A stretch of DNA of 64,000 nucleotides, taken from the NCBI GenBank assembly GCA_023433925.1, contig JAEYTO010000041.1:7953-71952 (forward strand). Direction: 5' to 3'. Positions 6,866 through 15,721 of the stretch are shown in pieces. This DNA is from Pseudomonadota bacterium. GTDB lineage: Bacteria; Desulfobacterota; Desulfovibrionia; Desulfovibrionales; Desulfovibrionaceae. The notes beneath the pieces are model-generated. The model did no database searches, was not told the origin of the DNA, and worked only from the letters and a program-made list of their open reading frames with translations. How positions within the stretch are numbered: the first letter of the stretch is position 1; each line of letters opens with the position of its first letter. Position numbers and translations under genes: made by a program.

Positions 6866-8611
6866 TCAGTGCGTCTTGATTCCCGCATCGTAGTACTTGC
6901 CCACGCCATACTCGGCGCGGCGGAAGAACTTCTCCGAACTCGGACCGATGATCTGAAGCTCGGGATGGCGCTTCTGCATGTCCAGGGCGATGCGCATCTC
7001 CTGCGTGCAGCCCGTGGAAAAGGTCGAATCCTTGCCCGACCACATGGGAGGCACCTTCTTGCCCATGAGCGCGAAGCTGTCCTCCACGTCCTCCACGGTC
7101 TGGAAGCGCCATACGTCGAGCAGGCCGCAGCGTTGCACGCGCTCCCACATGAACATGAGGTCGTCGCCGTCCATGCCCTCCTCGAAGTGCTCGGCCGGAT
7201 TGATGATGAAGGTGTTGTCCAGCTTGGAGCGCAGGTGCTGCACAAAGGTATCGACCAGACGGATGGCGGTCTTGGTCTGGCCGGGGATGGAGCCGATGAC
7301 GGCCGAGTAGAACATGACGGTCTTGCCTTGGCTCTTGGCCTCGCGCATGGCCGCGATGATCCGGTTGGCCTTGCCCAGCAGGTCGGCCTCGGTGAACTTG
7401 CGCACCGAGCGCGCCCGCGTCTTGCAGTACAGGCGGAACTTGCCGTCGCCGTCCCGGTGGAAGCTGGCTATGTCGCGCGTGAACTCGTGGCTGCACTGGA
7501 TGAGGTTCTGGTAGTTGCGGCCGCCCTTGGCCAGCACGATATCGCACTCCTTCCAGGCACGGGCGAAGGTCACGCTCGTCTTGTAAAAATTGAGATGCTC
7601 GCGCGTGCCGTCGGAGATGACCAGGAAGCGATGCTCGCGCAGGAGTTGGAGCAAGCCTCGCTTGTTGATGGCGTTGTCTTCCAGGATATGCGCCCCGCGG
7701 ATGAGCTCCTTGAGCACCGGGTCGCTGTCCAGGTCCCAGATGGTCGGCGTGGCGAAGAAGAATCCTTCCTTGAGCGCCAGCACGACCTGATGGCCCATGC
7801 GCAGAAGCCTGCGGATGATGGCCAGGTCGAACACAAAGCCGCCGCTCGTGTCGGGCAGATAGAGGATTTTCTTGGGCTCGTCCTCGTCGGCGCCGAGCAA
7901 AAGCCGCAGGTGCGAGCACTCGCCGCAGGGCTTGAGCAGCTCCTGCTCCACGTCGAGCTGCGACGGCGAGGCGTCCTCCCACAAGGTGTTCATGGTGGAC
8001 AGGTACAGGAGCCGCTTGAGCTCCACGAAGTCCAGGTCGCCGCGCAGCTCGCGCGTATCCGTGCACACGGCCAGCTCCGGCGGGCAGGCGTGGATGAGCT
8101 TGTCCGTGCCCGACCTGCGCAGGAAAGCCAAGGCGCGCTGGTTCTCGCGCTGCTTGCGCTCCTCGTAGGGGTCCTCCTGGGCGAGCTGGGTCAGCGCGAT
8201 GCTCACCAGCCGCTTGACGAGGCGAGACGGGATCATGATGCGCGAGGCCAGATGGTGCCTGAAACGGAAACGGCAGTACTGTAAGATGCGCTGCTGGTTG
8301 TACCTGTCCAGGCCGCGGTGGCGCACCAGACGAACGATGAAGCGCCACGCGCGGTTGTACTCGTGGATGAGCTCCTTTGGCGGCGTCTTCTGCATGAGCA
8401 GGCGCAAGGTCTCGTCCGAGCAAGGAAAGAAGACTTGATCCTCGCCCAGGGAGACCATGAAGCGAAGCTGCTCGTCCGGGGCGACCTTCTCGGGGTTGAG
8501 CAGGTGCTCCAGGTTGTTCTCGGTCTTGAAATGGTGGATCCATGCGTCGAGGTGGGGGTCCTTGCCCCGGCGCACGTCCTTGGCCAGCGAAATCTGCAAA
8601 GGCCCTGTCAT
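6866..8611 (-). CDS. DUF89 / ARMT1-like domain protein (putative metal-dependent phosphatase)
   Basis: This large soluble protein has 581 residues. The C-terminal half carries features of the DUF89 damage-control phosphatase/ARMT1 family: a VISDGTREHLNFYKTS segment, then KECDIVLAKGGRNYQNL, equivalent to the family's conserved Lys-Gly-x-x-Asn-Tyr strand that binds metal and phosphate. Family members hydrolyse phosphorylated metabolites with Mn2+ or Ni2+. The first 250 residues, rich in Arg and Gln, are not recognised. I use the ATG at 8611 because GGAG lies about 10 bases upstream; an in-frame ATG at 8677 adds 22 residues but lacks such a site. The second half also has regularly placed Cys and His that could matter. 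Substrate unknown, no operon partner. Confidence 0.7.
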   Translation of the reverse strand: MTGPLQISLAKDVRRGKDPHLDAWIHHFKTENNLEHLLNPEKVAPDEQLRFMVSLGEDQVFFPCSDETLRLLMQKTPPKELIHEYNRAWRFIVRLVRHRGLDRYNQQRILQYCRFRFRHHLASRIMIPSRLVKRLVSIALTQLAQEDPYEERKQRENQRALAFLRRSGTDKLIHACPPELAVCTDTRELRGDLDFVELKRLLYLSTMNTLWEDASPSQLDVEQELLKPCGECSHLRLLLGADEDEPKKILYLPDTSGGFVFDLAIIRRLLRMGHQVVLALKEGFFFATPTIWDLDSDPVLKELIRGAHILEDNAINKRGLLQLLREHRFLVISDGTREHLNFYKTSVTFARAWKECDIVLAKGGRNYQNLIQCSHEFTRDIASFHRDGDGKFRLYCKTRARSVRKFTEADLLGKANRIIAAMREAKSQGKTVMFYSAVIGSIPGQTKTAIRLVDTFVQHLRSKLDNTFIINPAEHFEEGMDGDDLMFMWERVQRCGLLDVWRFQTVEDVEDSFALMGKKVPPMWSGKDSTFSTGCTQEMRIALDMQKRHPELQIIGPSSEKFFRRAEYGVGKYYDAGIKTH

Positions 8612-8996
8612 GGCATCGAACTCCGGCGATGTTATGGCGATGGACGCAACCCCGTGCGGGAGCGGGGCGACTTGCACATCGCGTCATGGAATGGATAGCT
8701 GTGAACGAGTCGACTGCTTGACTATCATGAATTACGGCGGGGCGGTAGTCGAAAGCCAGTGGGTGGGCCGCCTGAAAGGGGCGACGGACTTGCCCTGCCG
8801 TGCACCAAGCGGATTTCGCTGGCGCCATGACTTGTGCCGATATTGGAAACTGATGGACGAGTTTCCAGCCAGGCCGCCGTGCCGGCCCGCAAGGCCGGCG
8901 AAGCGCAACCGGGCCAAGGGAATGGAAATGAAACCGCCCGCGAATCGAAACAATTCGATCCGCGGGCGGTCTTGCTTCGCATGATGGCGGATCGAA
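8612..8996. other. Intergenic region between two minus-strand genes
   Basis: No coding region is supported in these 385 bases. The part nearest 8997 contains the chemoreceptor terminator (8933-8970). The remainder should contain the promoter of the DUF89 gene, but I could not pick out a convincing one. Short frames here are in GC-rich antisense and show no ribosome-binding site. Confidence 0.45.
8933..8970 (-). terminator. Intrinsic terminator of the chemoreceptor gene
   Basis: A long stem: ACCGCCCGCG pairs with CGCGGGCGGT, then after one A-C mismatch ATCGAA pairs with TTCGAT around an ACAA loop. Read on the minus strand it is followed by TTTCATTTCC, a partial U-tract. It lies 26 bases beyond the stop codon of the chemoreceptor. 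Confidence 0.75.
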
Positions 8997-11033
8997 TCAG
9001 GCCTGCTTCATGGTCCGCACGAGGCTTTGCAGTTCCTGGGCCTGCTTGGAAAGCTCCGCGATGGCCTGGGCCGAATGGGACATGACCGAGGAAGTCTCGG
9101 CAGTGATCTGGTTGATCTCCTCCACGCTGTGGTTGATCTGTTCGCTGGCCGAGGACTGCTCCTCGGCGGCCGTGGCGATGGCCCGCACCTGATCCGTGGC
9201 CGAGTCCACGAGCTGCACGATCTCGCGGAGGGCGTGGCCGGACTTGTCGGCCAGAGTCGTGGATTCCTCGACCGCACCGGCGGCCTGGTCCATGTTGCGG
9301 ATGTTCAGGCGCGTGCCATCCTGGATGGCCTTGATAGCCTGGCCGACCTCCTTGGTGGCGGTCATGGTCTTCTCGGCCAGCTTGCGCACCTCGTCGGCCA
9401 CCACGGCGAAGCCCCGGCCGGCTTCGCCGGCGCGGGCCGCCTCGATGGCCGCGTTGAGGGCCAGCAGGTTGGTCTGGTCGGCGATGTCCTCGATGACAGT
9501 CATGATCTTGCCGATCTCCTCGGCCTGCTTGCCGAGCTGGCCAAGATTATCCTTGAGGGACAAGGCCTGCTTGCGGACGCCGGTTATGGCCGCGACCACC
9601 TGCTCCACGACCTGCGCGCCCGCCTGGGCCTTGTGCTTGGCCTGGTCGGAGCCGTCGGCGGCGCTGGCGGCGCTCCTGGCCACTTCGAGTACCGTGGCGT
9701 TCATCTGCTCCATGGCCGTGGCCGTCTCCGCGGCCCGGTCGCTCTGGCGTCCAGCCCCGCGCCTGGCCTCGTCCACCTGCGCCGACAGCTCCTCGGAGGC
9801 GGTGGTCAGGCGCTCCACCACGGCCTCTATCTGCGTCGCGGCCTGGTTCATGCCCTCGACCCGCGCATATTCCGCCTGAGCCTTGGCCAGCTCGGCCTCC
9901 TGGATAGCTTCCTTGGCGCGGCGCGACTCGTCGCGGGCCAGCCCGGCCTGCTCCTCGGCCTCGCGCATCTTGCCCACCAGGGCATCGACCATGCCGCCCA
10001 GGGCCTTGGCCAGCACACCGAGCTCGTCCTTGCGGTCCAGATCCGGCTTGGCTTGCAAGTCGCCCTCGGAGACGGCCACGGCGGCGCGCATGAGCCGGCC
10101 CAGGGGCTGCGTGATGGAGCGGCTGATGACCAGGGCCACCACGGCTCCCAAAGCAAGGAATGTCAGCGCGGCCACGGCTACGGACGTGCGCAGAGTGCTC
10201 AATTGGGAGAAGACCTCGTCATACTCGGCGCCGGCGGCCAGGGACCAGCCCGTGCCCTCGACAGGCGCGAAACCAAAGATGCGTCGGATGCCCTGGTACA
10301 CATAGATATCGAAGCCCGATTCGCTCTTCACCATACGCCCCATCATGTCCGCCATGGACTGGAGCCCGGCATCCTCCTTGGCTTTCTCGATCATGTTGAG
10401 CTGCTCAAGCACGAACTGCCGGTTCTGGTGCGCGATGATCTCGCCCTTGGCGTTGATGAGGTAGGCGTAGCCCGACTTGCCGAAGGTGATCTCGTCGGTG
10501 ATGTCGCTGAGCATCGTGCCGCTTTGCCTGGCGATGAGCACCGCGGCCACTTGCCCGTTGTTGTCGCGGATGGGCGCGGCAATCATGACCACCGGCGCGT
10601 TGATGACCCGGCTGATGATCACGTCGGACATGTTGGCCTCGCCGGCGAAAGCTTTCTTCACATAATCCCGGTCGCCTAGCTTGGCTGTCGCTCCGCCCAC
10701 GTAGTTCGCCACGCCGTCCTTGCCCACGATGCCAATGCCCAGGTAGCCGAGACGCTTCATTTCAAAGGCCATGGCCTCGACCTGGCGGCTCCAATCCATG
10801 GAGCGGATGACGTTGCGGTTGGCCACGCCTTCCAGGGCCAGCACTCGCGCCTCGATGCGGCCCTTGACCAGCTCGGACCCGGTGCGCGCCAACAGGGGGA
10901 GTGATTCGTGGACCGTGTTCTCCATGGCCCTCTTGGCGGCATTGTAGGAAATGAGCCCTACCCCGGTGCTGACGATCATGATGACTACGACGATGAACCC
11001 GGTGAGCTTGAGCCCGATTCTGATGTTCCTCAT
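8997..11033 (-). CDS. Methyl-accepting chemotaxis protein with periplasmic Cache-type sensor
   Basis: This inner-membrane chemoreceptor has 678 residues and signals through CheW/CheA. Order: TM1 at about residues 7-30, a periplasmic region of about 270 residues with dCache features (KRLGYLGIGIVGKDGVANY, then SGYAYLINAKGEIIAHQN), TM2 (VAVAALTFLALGAVVALVIS), a HAMP domain (QPLGRLMRAAVAVSEGDL), and a long cytoplasmic coiled coil with the hairpin tip DQTNLLALNAAIEAARAGE. No CheR-tethering pentapeptide is present at the C-terminus (ends MKQA). The start at 11033 has GGATGGAG upstream and gives MRNIRIGLKLTG; an upstream extension to 11162 would put hydrophilic residues before TM1. The ligand is unknown. 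It is a monocistronic unit with its own promoter and terminator candidates. Confidence 0.93.
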   Translation of the reverse strand: MRNIRIGLKLTGFIVVVIMIVSTGVGLISYNAAKRAMENTVHESLPLLARTGSELVKGRIEARVLALEGVANRNVIRSMDWSRQVEAMAFEMKRLGYLGIGIVGKDGVANYVGGATAKLGDRDYVKKAFAGEANMSDVIISRVINAPVVMIAAPIRDNNGQVAAVLIARQSGTMLSDITDEITFGKSGYAYLINAKGEIIAHQNRQFVLEQLNMIEKAKEDAGLQSMADMMGRMVKSESGFDIYVYQGIRRIFGFAPVEGTGWSLAAGAEYDEVFSQLSTLRTSVAVAALTFLALGAVVALVISRSITQPLGRLMRAAVAVSEGDLQAKPDLDRKDELGVLAKALGGMVDALVGKMREAEEQAGLARDESRRAKEAIQEAELAKAQAEYARVEGMNQAATQIEAVVERLTTASEELSAQVDEARRGAGRQSDRAAETATAMEQMNATVLEVARSAASAADGSDQAKHKAQAGAQVVEQVVAAITGVRKQALSLKDNLGQLGKQAEEIGKIMTVIEDIADQTNLLALNAAIEAARAGEAGRGFAVVADEVRKLAEKTMTATKEVGQAIKAIQDGTRLNIRNMDQAAGAVEESTTLADKSGHALREIVQLVDSATDQVRAIATAAEEQSSASEQINHSVEEINQITAETSSVMSHSAQAIAELSKQAQELQSLVRTMKQA

Positions 11034-11588
11034 CTCTCCATCCTTAGATCGTAAGCGGTTGGCTCGAGGCATGACCAAGCACTCCCCCTGTGCGAGCGTC
11101 TCGGCTTGCAACACTCGTTCAAAAAAGCATTCAAAAAGAAAAAATTGATACCTCCACTGCAATGGTCAGTCAAGTGACGTACTAGTCATTCTAAATTCGC
11201 ACGCTCGCAGACGCTTGAACTTGCGCATTGGTGCAGAAAGCCGGTCTAGCATAGGTGGCTCGCACTGCGGAGACGCACACCTCGACAGTGAAAACGTCTC
11301 CCTCATGGTCTGGCCGTGACCGCCCGACTCGCGCGAGACCAAGAAGAGCACGGTTCATCAAGACAGAACACATGATCTCGGCGCCAATAGCCATGGAAAA
11401 GCGCCGATCAGCATGCATATCGGCTTAAATTCCTCGAAATGCTCAGGTGTGTTACGAATATCCTGTTCGAGGATGGCCCAGCGGAAATGGCGGCAGCCCT
11501 TGGCGGCATGGCGGCGACAACGCGGCTCCGCTTCCCCTCTGCCTGACTTTGGCGTACACGGACTGCCCAAGCCAACTCAGGAGAAGCC
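11034..11588. other. Divergent intergenic region
   Basis: This is about 555 bases between the chemoreceptor (leftward) and the DMT transporter (rightward). It holds the chemoreceptor promoter candidate and its 5' leader, and just before 11589 a CAGGAG ribosome-binding site for the transporter. Short open frames here lack translation signals and family resemblance. No strong hairpin was seen. Confidence 0.45.
11145..11173 (-). promoter_or_regulatory. Sigma-70-type promoter of the chemoreceptor gene
   Basis: On the minus strand TTGACT (11173-11168) and TATCAA (11150-11145) are spaced by 17 bases, matching consensus at 5/6 and 4/6 positions. The expected start of transcription is about 105 bases before the chemoreceptor ATG. 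Assignment is by eye. Confidence 0.45.
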
Positions 11589-12488
11589 ATGCAGCCCCAG
11601 ACCGGCAAGCCCGCAACCTGGATCGGCATTGTCTGCGCCTTCGGCGCCACGGCCATCTGGTCCGGCAACTTCATCGTGGCCAGAGGACTGGCAGAGGCCA
11701 TCCCCCCGGCGAGCCTGGCCTTCCTACGCTGGGCCACGGCCCTGGCGGCTCTGCTCCCCCTGGCCGCGCCGGTGGCCTGGCGCGAGCGGCAGGCCATCCG
11801 CCAAAGCCTGGGCTATCTCCTGCTCACGGCGATCCTTGGCGTGAGCCTGTTCAATACGGTAATCTACATGGCCGCGCGCACCACGAGCGCCCTGAACCTG
11901 TCCCTCATCTCCACCACCTCGCCCATGTTCATGCTCATCCTGGCGCGCGCATTCCTGGGCGAGGCCATCACGCCGACCCGGCTCGCCGGACTGCTCGCGG
12001 CCGCGTCGGGCGTGGTCCTGCTCGTCACGCGCGGCGACCTGTCCCGCCTGGCCGGGCTGGAATTCGCGGCCGGGGACCTGTGGATGCTCCTGGCGGCCCT
12101 GCTCTTCGCGGCCTACTCCATCCTCGTGCGGCGCAAGCCGCCGTACATCGGCCAAGCCGCCTTCCTCCTGTCCACCTTCGGCTTGGGGCTGGCCTGCCTG
12201 ACACCCTGGACCGCCCTGGAGTTCCTGCGCCACGGACTGCCCGCCCTGTCGCCCGCCCTGCTCGGCGCGGTGCTCTACATCGGCCTGGGCGCATCGCTGG
12301 TGTCCTTCTTTTTGTGGAACAAGGCCGTTACGATCATCGGCCCTTCCCGCGCAGGCATCATCTACTACTCCCTGCCCGCCTTTAGCGGCCTGGAGGCCTA
12401 CCTGCTCCTGGGCGAGCCTGTTGGCTGGGCGCACCTCGCCAGCGGCCTGCTCATCCTCGGCGGCATCGTCGTGGCCACGCGCCGCTGA
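11589..12488 (+). CDS. EamA/DMT-family transporter
   Basis: This is an inner-membrane drug/metabolite transporter of 299 residues with two EamA repeats and about ten hydrophobic helices. The first repeat begins GATAIWSGNFIVARGLAEAIPPASLAFLRW (typical EamA helix 1-2 spacing, residues about 18-47). The second contains LLFAAYSILVRRKPPY near residue 180 and ends with the conserved EPVGWAHLASGLLILGGIVV segment. Members export amino acids, metabolites or drugs, and the substrate cannot be read from sequence. The start has CAGGAG eight bases upstream. It is 96 bp from the TauE gene, so the two may be co-transcribed. Confidence 0.88.
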   Translation: MQPQTGKPATWIGIVCAFGATAIWSGNFIVARGLAEAIPPASLAFLRWATALAALLPLAAPVAWRERQAIRQSLGYLLLTAILGVSLFNTVIYMAARTTSALNLSLISTTSPMFMLILARAFLGEAITPTRLAGLLAAASGVVLLVTRGDLSRLAGLEFAAGDLWMLLAALLFAAYSILVRRKPPYIGQAAFLLSTFGLGLACLTPWTALEFLRHGLPALSPALLGAVLYIGLGASLVSFFLWNKAVTIIGPSRAGIIYYSLPAFSGLEAYLLLGEPVGWAHLASGLLILGGIVVATRR

Positions 12489-12584
12489 GCACGAGTGGGA
12501 CCGCCACGTGCGCGCCAGCGCCTTTTCGTGTAGACAGTTCCAGGTGGCGAAGGCCGATGGAACCTCCGATCCTGGAAGGCGCTC

Positions 12585-13358
12585 ATGGAATTCCTGCTCG
12601 TCTGCCTGGCGGCCCTGCTGGCCTCGGGTCTGACCCTGTTCTCGGGCTTCGGCCTGGGCACCCTGCTCATGCCGGTCTTCGCCCTGTTCTTCCCGGTGGA
12701 GGTCGCCGTGGCCCAGACCGCCGTGGTGCACCTGGCCAACAACCTCTTCAAGCTCGGCTTGTTCGGCCGTAGCGCCCACTGGCGCACGGTGCTCCTCTTC
12801 GGCGGCCCGGCCTTCCTGGCCAGCCTCCTGGGCGCCTGGGCCTTGCTCCGGCTGGCCGAGCTCGCGCCCCTGGCCACCTGGTCAGCTTGGGGCAGGGAAT
12901 TCAGCGTGCAGCCGGTCAAGCTCGTGGTGGCCTTGATCATGGCTGGCTTCTCCATCCTGGAGCTGTGGCCCGCCTTCGCCAGGTTGTCCATCGACCGCAG
13001 GTACATCCCTGTCGGCGGCCTGCTGAGCGGCTTCTTCGGAGGGTTGTCGGGCAACCAGGGTGCCTTTCGCAGCGCCTTCCTCATCAAGAGCGGCCTGAGC
13101 AAGGAGGCCTTCATCGGCACCGGCGTGGTCATCGCCGTGCTCGTGGATTTCTCCAGGATCATGGTCTACTCGGAGCTGCTCGCTTCGCCCGCCGTGCATG
13201 GCAACCTGGCCCTCATCCTGGCGGCGACGCTGGCCGCCTTCCTGGGCGCATTCCTGGGCAGCCGCCTGGTGCGCAAAGTGACCATCCGGGCATTGCGGAT
13301 CGTCGTGGCGGCCATGCTTCTGTTCATCGCGGTTCTTCTCGGATCAGGCGTCATCTGA
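12585..13358 (+). CDS. TauE/SafE-family (DUF81) membrane permease
   Basis: This 257-residue polytopic membrane protein of the TauE/SafE family exports small organic or inorganic sulfur anions such as sulfite or sulfoacetate. Two homologous halves of four helices are visible; each contains the family's Gly-rich loop, FSGFGLGTLLMPVFALFFP near residue 22 and GGLLSGFFGGLSGNQGAF near residue 146. In a sulfate reducer a role in sulfur-anion export is attractive but unproven. The start has GGAAGG upstream. No regulator is adjacent. Confidence 0.85.
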   Translation: MEFLLVCLAALLASGLTLFSGFGLGTLLMPVFALFFPVEVAVAQTAVVHLANNLFKLGLFGRSAHWRTVLLFGGPAFLASLLGAWALLRLAELAPLATWSAWGREFSVQPVKLVVALIMAGFSILELWPAFARLSIDRRYIPVGGLLSGFFGGLSGNQGAFRSAFLIKSGLSKEAFIGTGVVIAVLVDFSRIMVYSELLASPAVHGNLALILAATLAAFLGAFLGSRLVRKVTIRALRIVVAAMLLFIAVLLGSGVI

Positions 13359-14286
13359 AGGACTGAAGAAAGCGGGCCTTTGCCTGCCGCCTGCCGCGCA
13401 GCCCCCGCTTGGTCCCCGGAGCGGCATATCGGGGCATGCGGGCCAAGGCTGTCATCGAAGCGCATTGTACGTTTCCAGGCTTATCGCGACCTGATGACTG
13501 GCCGTGCCGCTTGTGCAATTAATAACAAGCAATCAGAGCGGTTGTCCTTGCATGGAGCCCTGGATTGCCTTATATATTCTTTTTGGTCCTTATGGTGGAT
13601 TGTAATTGAACTGGGAAACACTCGCCCATTCTATTGGGGGTGCAGGAACAATCGTGCAGGACGGCACGATTGGACGTCGCCGTCTTGGGCGACGTCCACA
13701 GGGCAAGAGCCAGGAAGGCCCGAGCCAATCATTCCCCTGCCGGGAGAGATTCCGAGAGAGGGCGGTGTTCTCTCTCGGTTGATTCGCAAAATGCGTTATA
13801 CCAAAGCTTTACCATGCTTGCGTGCCGAATGAGCCCCTTGCCGAGAACATAGCTAGCGGATTGCATGCCGGATTTGCAATGCAAGATCGCGCTGCCTGGC
13901 AGCGCGGCACTTCCTCCGCCTCGGGGAGGCGGCTCATCGGGCTTGCTCGGCACCGACCTTGCACCCGGCACACCCTTGATGGTGGGTTGGTGGAGCAAGA
14001 CATCCCGACGGGAAAGCGGGAACGAGTTGCCAAACGTGAAAAGTCATTCAAGCCGCGCGGGCTTGACGCTGCAAGTCTTTCTGCTTGCCGCCAGGCCCAG
14101 GCTCAAGCGCCACAAATGCCTCAAGGATCCGACAACGTGAATCGCCGCCGAGGTCCGGCCCAGACCTCCGAGTCAGAAGTCCCCGGCCGTCCTCCGCGTG
14201 AACCGGCATCGTACCGCCCTGCGGCCCGGCCAGGGCGATTGAAATCCACAGCCTCATGCAACCCGCACGGGGGGGGTAAAACGAAC
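13359..14286. other. Long non-coding region with several hairpins upstream of the antiporter operon
   Basis: No gene is supported across 928 bases. The segment 13490-13640 is AT-richer and has a weak promoter-like pair (TTGCAT 13548-13553, TATATA 13571-13576, 17 bp apart). It is followed by stems at 13649-13672 (CAATCGTGC arms), 13672-13697 (GGACGTCGCC arms), 13752-13778 (CCGAGAGAG arms, part of a dispersed REP-like repeat), 13888-13906 (CGCGCTGC arms) and 13916-13932 (CCGCCTC arms). The last 350 bases look unstructured, with no strong ribosome-binding site except a G-run before 14287. It could be a leader or small RNA, or simply repeat-laden spacer. Confidence 0.4.
13736..13778. repeat. REP-like palindromic repeat, copy 1
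   Basis: CCCCTGCCGGGAGAGA is followed by a hairpin with 9-bp arms CCGAGAGAG / CTCTCTCGG. The same arrangement recurs at 37671-37736 and, more diverged, at 52119-52182. It lies in the non-coding region before the antiporter operon. Confidence 0.55.
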
Positions 14287-14856
14287 ATGAACCTGCTGAC
14301 CGATGCCCTGACCGACGGCAAGACCAGACAGCCGCCCGACCCGGCGCCAACGCACTCCGAGCTGGATAAGACCTTTTCACTGCTCCTGCGGTTCGGAGCG
14401 CTCTACGTTCTATGGATGGTCCTCTCCGGCTTTTTCGACCCGTTTCACCTGATCCTCGGCGCGGCCTTCTGCGCCTTCGTGACCTTCATCTCGGCGAGCA
14501 TTTTTCTGCCCGAGGTGCGCACCTTCAGGCGCATCAAGGCCATCTTCCACCTGCTGGCCTATCTTGTCTGGTTCCTGGGGGAAATCATCAAGACCAACAT
14601 ATGGGTCTTCTACCTGGTGGTTCATCCGAAAATGGGCGAGAAGATCGATCCGGTCGTGGTGCGCTTCCGCTCAAGGCTGCGCTCCAGGCTGGCGCTGACC
14701 CTGCTCGCCAACTCCATCACCCTGACCCCCGGCACGATCACCGTGAGCGTGGACGAGCGCGGCTTCTTCACCGTGCACGCCATCGACCGCAAGTCAGCCA
14801 CCGGTCTGCCCGGAGCCATGGAAGAGAAGATCGCCAGGATCTTCGGGGAGGAATGA
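14287..14856 (+). CDS. mnhE: Na+/H+ antiporter subunit E (MnhE/MrpE)
   Basis: This is a small membrane subunit of an Mrp-type multisubunit cation/proton antiporter. The protein has 189 residues. After a hydrophilic N-terminus come two or three hydrophobic helices (LLLRFGALYVLWMVLSGFF, HLILGAAFCAFVTFISASIF, AIFHLLAYLVWFLGEIIKTN) and then the conserved cytoplasmic portion FRSRLRSRLALTLLANSITL with TPGTITV, a hallmark of MrpE. The frame is open 155 codons further upstream, but codon and residue character change there and the family starts near this ATG; the upstream site is only a G-run. First gene of the operon; its stop overlaps the next start. Confidence 0.9.
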   Translation: MNLLTDALTDGKTRQPPDPAPTHSELDKTFSLLLRFGALYVLWMVLSGFFDPFHLILGAAFCAFVTFISASIFLPEVRTFRRIKAIFHLLAYLVWFLGEIIKTNIWVFYLVVHPKMGEKIDPVVVRFRSRLRSRLALTLLANSITLTPGTITVSVDERGFFTVHAIDRKSATGLPGAMEEKIARIFGEE

Positions 14857-15134
14857 TGGAACGATTCCTGTTCTACTCGGCTATCTTCCTGGTCCTGCTC
14901 ATGGTCCTGTCCCTGTACCGAGCCATCAAGGGACCCACGTCGCTGGACAGGCTCCTGGGCGGCAACGCCATAGGCTCCAAGACCACGGTGCTCATCATCT
15001 TCATCGGGCACATCTTCCAGCGTGTGGACATGTTCGTGGACATCGCTCTGTCGTATGCAATGCTCAACTTCATCGCCGTGCTCGCCGCCTCCCGCTACCT
15101 GTACAAGAAAGGGCGGGACGCGGATTTCATGTAG
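14856..15134 (+). CDS. mnhF: Antiporter subunit F (MnhF/MrpF)
   Basis: This 92-residue, three-helix membrane subunit has the MrpF pattern LYRAIKGPTSLDRLLGGNAI, which matches the conserved loop GPxxxDRxxxxN of the family, followed by IALSYAMLNFIAVLAASRYL. Either of two adjacent ATGs (14853 or 14856) could start it; the second is better spaced from GGGGAGG at 14845-14851. It overlaps or abuts mnhE and is followed nine bases later by mnhG. Confidence 0.87.
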   Translation: MERFLFYSAIFLVLLMVLSLYRAIKGPTSLDRLLGGNAIGSKTTVLIIFIGHIFQRVDMFVDIALSYAMLNFIAVLAASRYLYKKGRDADFM

Positions 15135-15143
15135 GAGGCAACC

Positions 15144-15473
15144 ATGATCCTGAACATTGTGGTCATAAGTCTGGTCGTCGTCGGCCTGGTGCTCTACGCG
15201 GCAGGCACGCTCGGCATCCTGCGCCTGCCCGACGCGTACACACGTATGCATGCCGCAGGCAAGCTGGACACCCTGGGCTCCCTGTGCCTCCTTATGGGCC
15301 TGGCCATCTGGTCGGGACAGGATCTTGATCTCCCGCACCTGCTCGTGGCGGCCAAGATCCTGCTCATCCTCGTGTTCGTCTCGCTCGCCAGCCCCACGGC
15401 GACCCATGACATGGTCGACGCCGGCATGCGCGCGGGGATCACGCCCTGGCACAAGGGCGACAAACGGAGGTAG
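15144..15473 (+). CDS. mnhG: Antiporter subunit G (MnhG/MrpG)
   Basis: This 109-residue subunit has three helices and the MrpG signature AAGTLGILRLPDAYTRMHAAGKLDTLG (residues about 20-46), and ends with the polar segment TATHDMVDAG typical of the family. An AGGAGG site precedes the ATG. It is part of the E-F-G block that opens this operon, the order found in Mrp-related modules of membrane-bound hydrogenases. Confidence 0.9.
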   Translation: MILNIVVISLVVVGLVLYAAGTLGILRLPDAYTRMHAAGKLDTLGSLCLLMGLAIWSGQDLDLPHLLVAAKILLILVFVSLASPTATHDMVDAGMRAGITPWHKGDKRR

Positions 15474-15475
15474 CC

Positions 15476-15721
15476 ATGATCTGGGAAATTCAGCTCCTGG
15501 TGCTCGTGATGCTCATCGGCTGCGCCATCGCCGCCATCACGATCAGGGACCTCATGGGCGCGTCCATTGTCTTCAGCATCTACAGCTTCATGATGTGCCT
15601 CCTGTGGCTGTCCATGGGCGCCGTGGACGTGGCCTTCACCGAGGCGGCCATCGGCGCGGGCATCAGCTCCGCGCTAATCTACGCCGCCGTGTTCCGCACC
15701 ACGAGGAGGACAAAGGATTGA
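15476..15721 (+). CDS. DUF4040 / MbhD-like antiporter subunit
   Basis: An 81-residue protein corresponds to the MbhD-type domain (DUF4040), which in canonical Mrp antiporters is fused to the C-terminal part of MrpA. Three helices and the signature GAVDVAFTEAAIGAGISSAL near residue 46 are visible. Its stand-alone form is the Mbh/Mbx-like arrangement. The start follows GGAGG closely, and the stop overlaps the TTG start of the next gene by 4 bp. Confidence 0.82.
   Translation: MIWEIQLLVLVMLIGCAIAAITIRDLMGASIVFSIYSFMMCLLWLSMGAVDVAFTEAAIGAGISSALIYAAVFRTTRRTKD

Noticed and set aside
6020..8284. A 754-codon open frame on the plus strand, opposite murI and the DUF89 gene
   Set aside because: It is antisense to two recognisable genes, low in hydrophobic pattern, rich in His/Arg/Gly/Ala as expected from high-GC complementary frames, and has no ribosome-binding site.
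9027..10679. A 550-codon open frame antisense to the chemoreceptor
   Set aside because: The chemoreceptor has unmistakable HAMP and signalling domains on the minus strand; the opposite frame is composition-driven.
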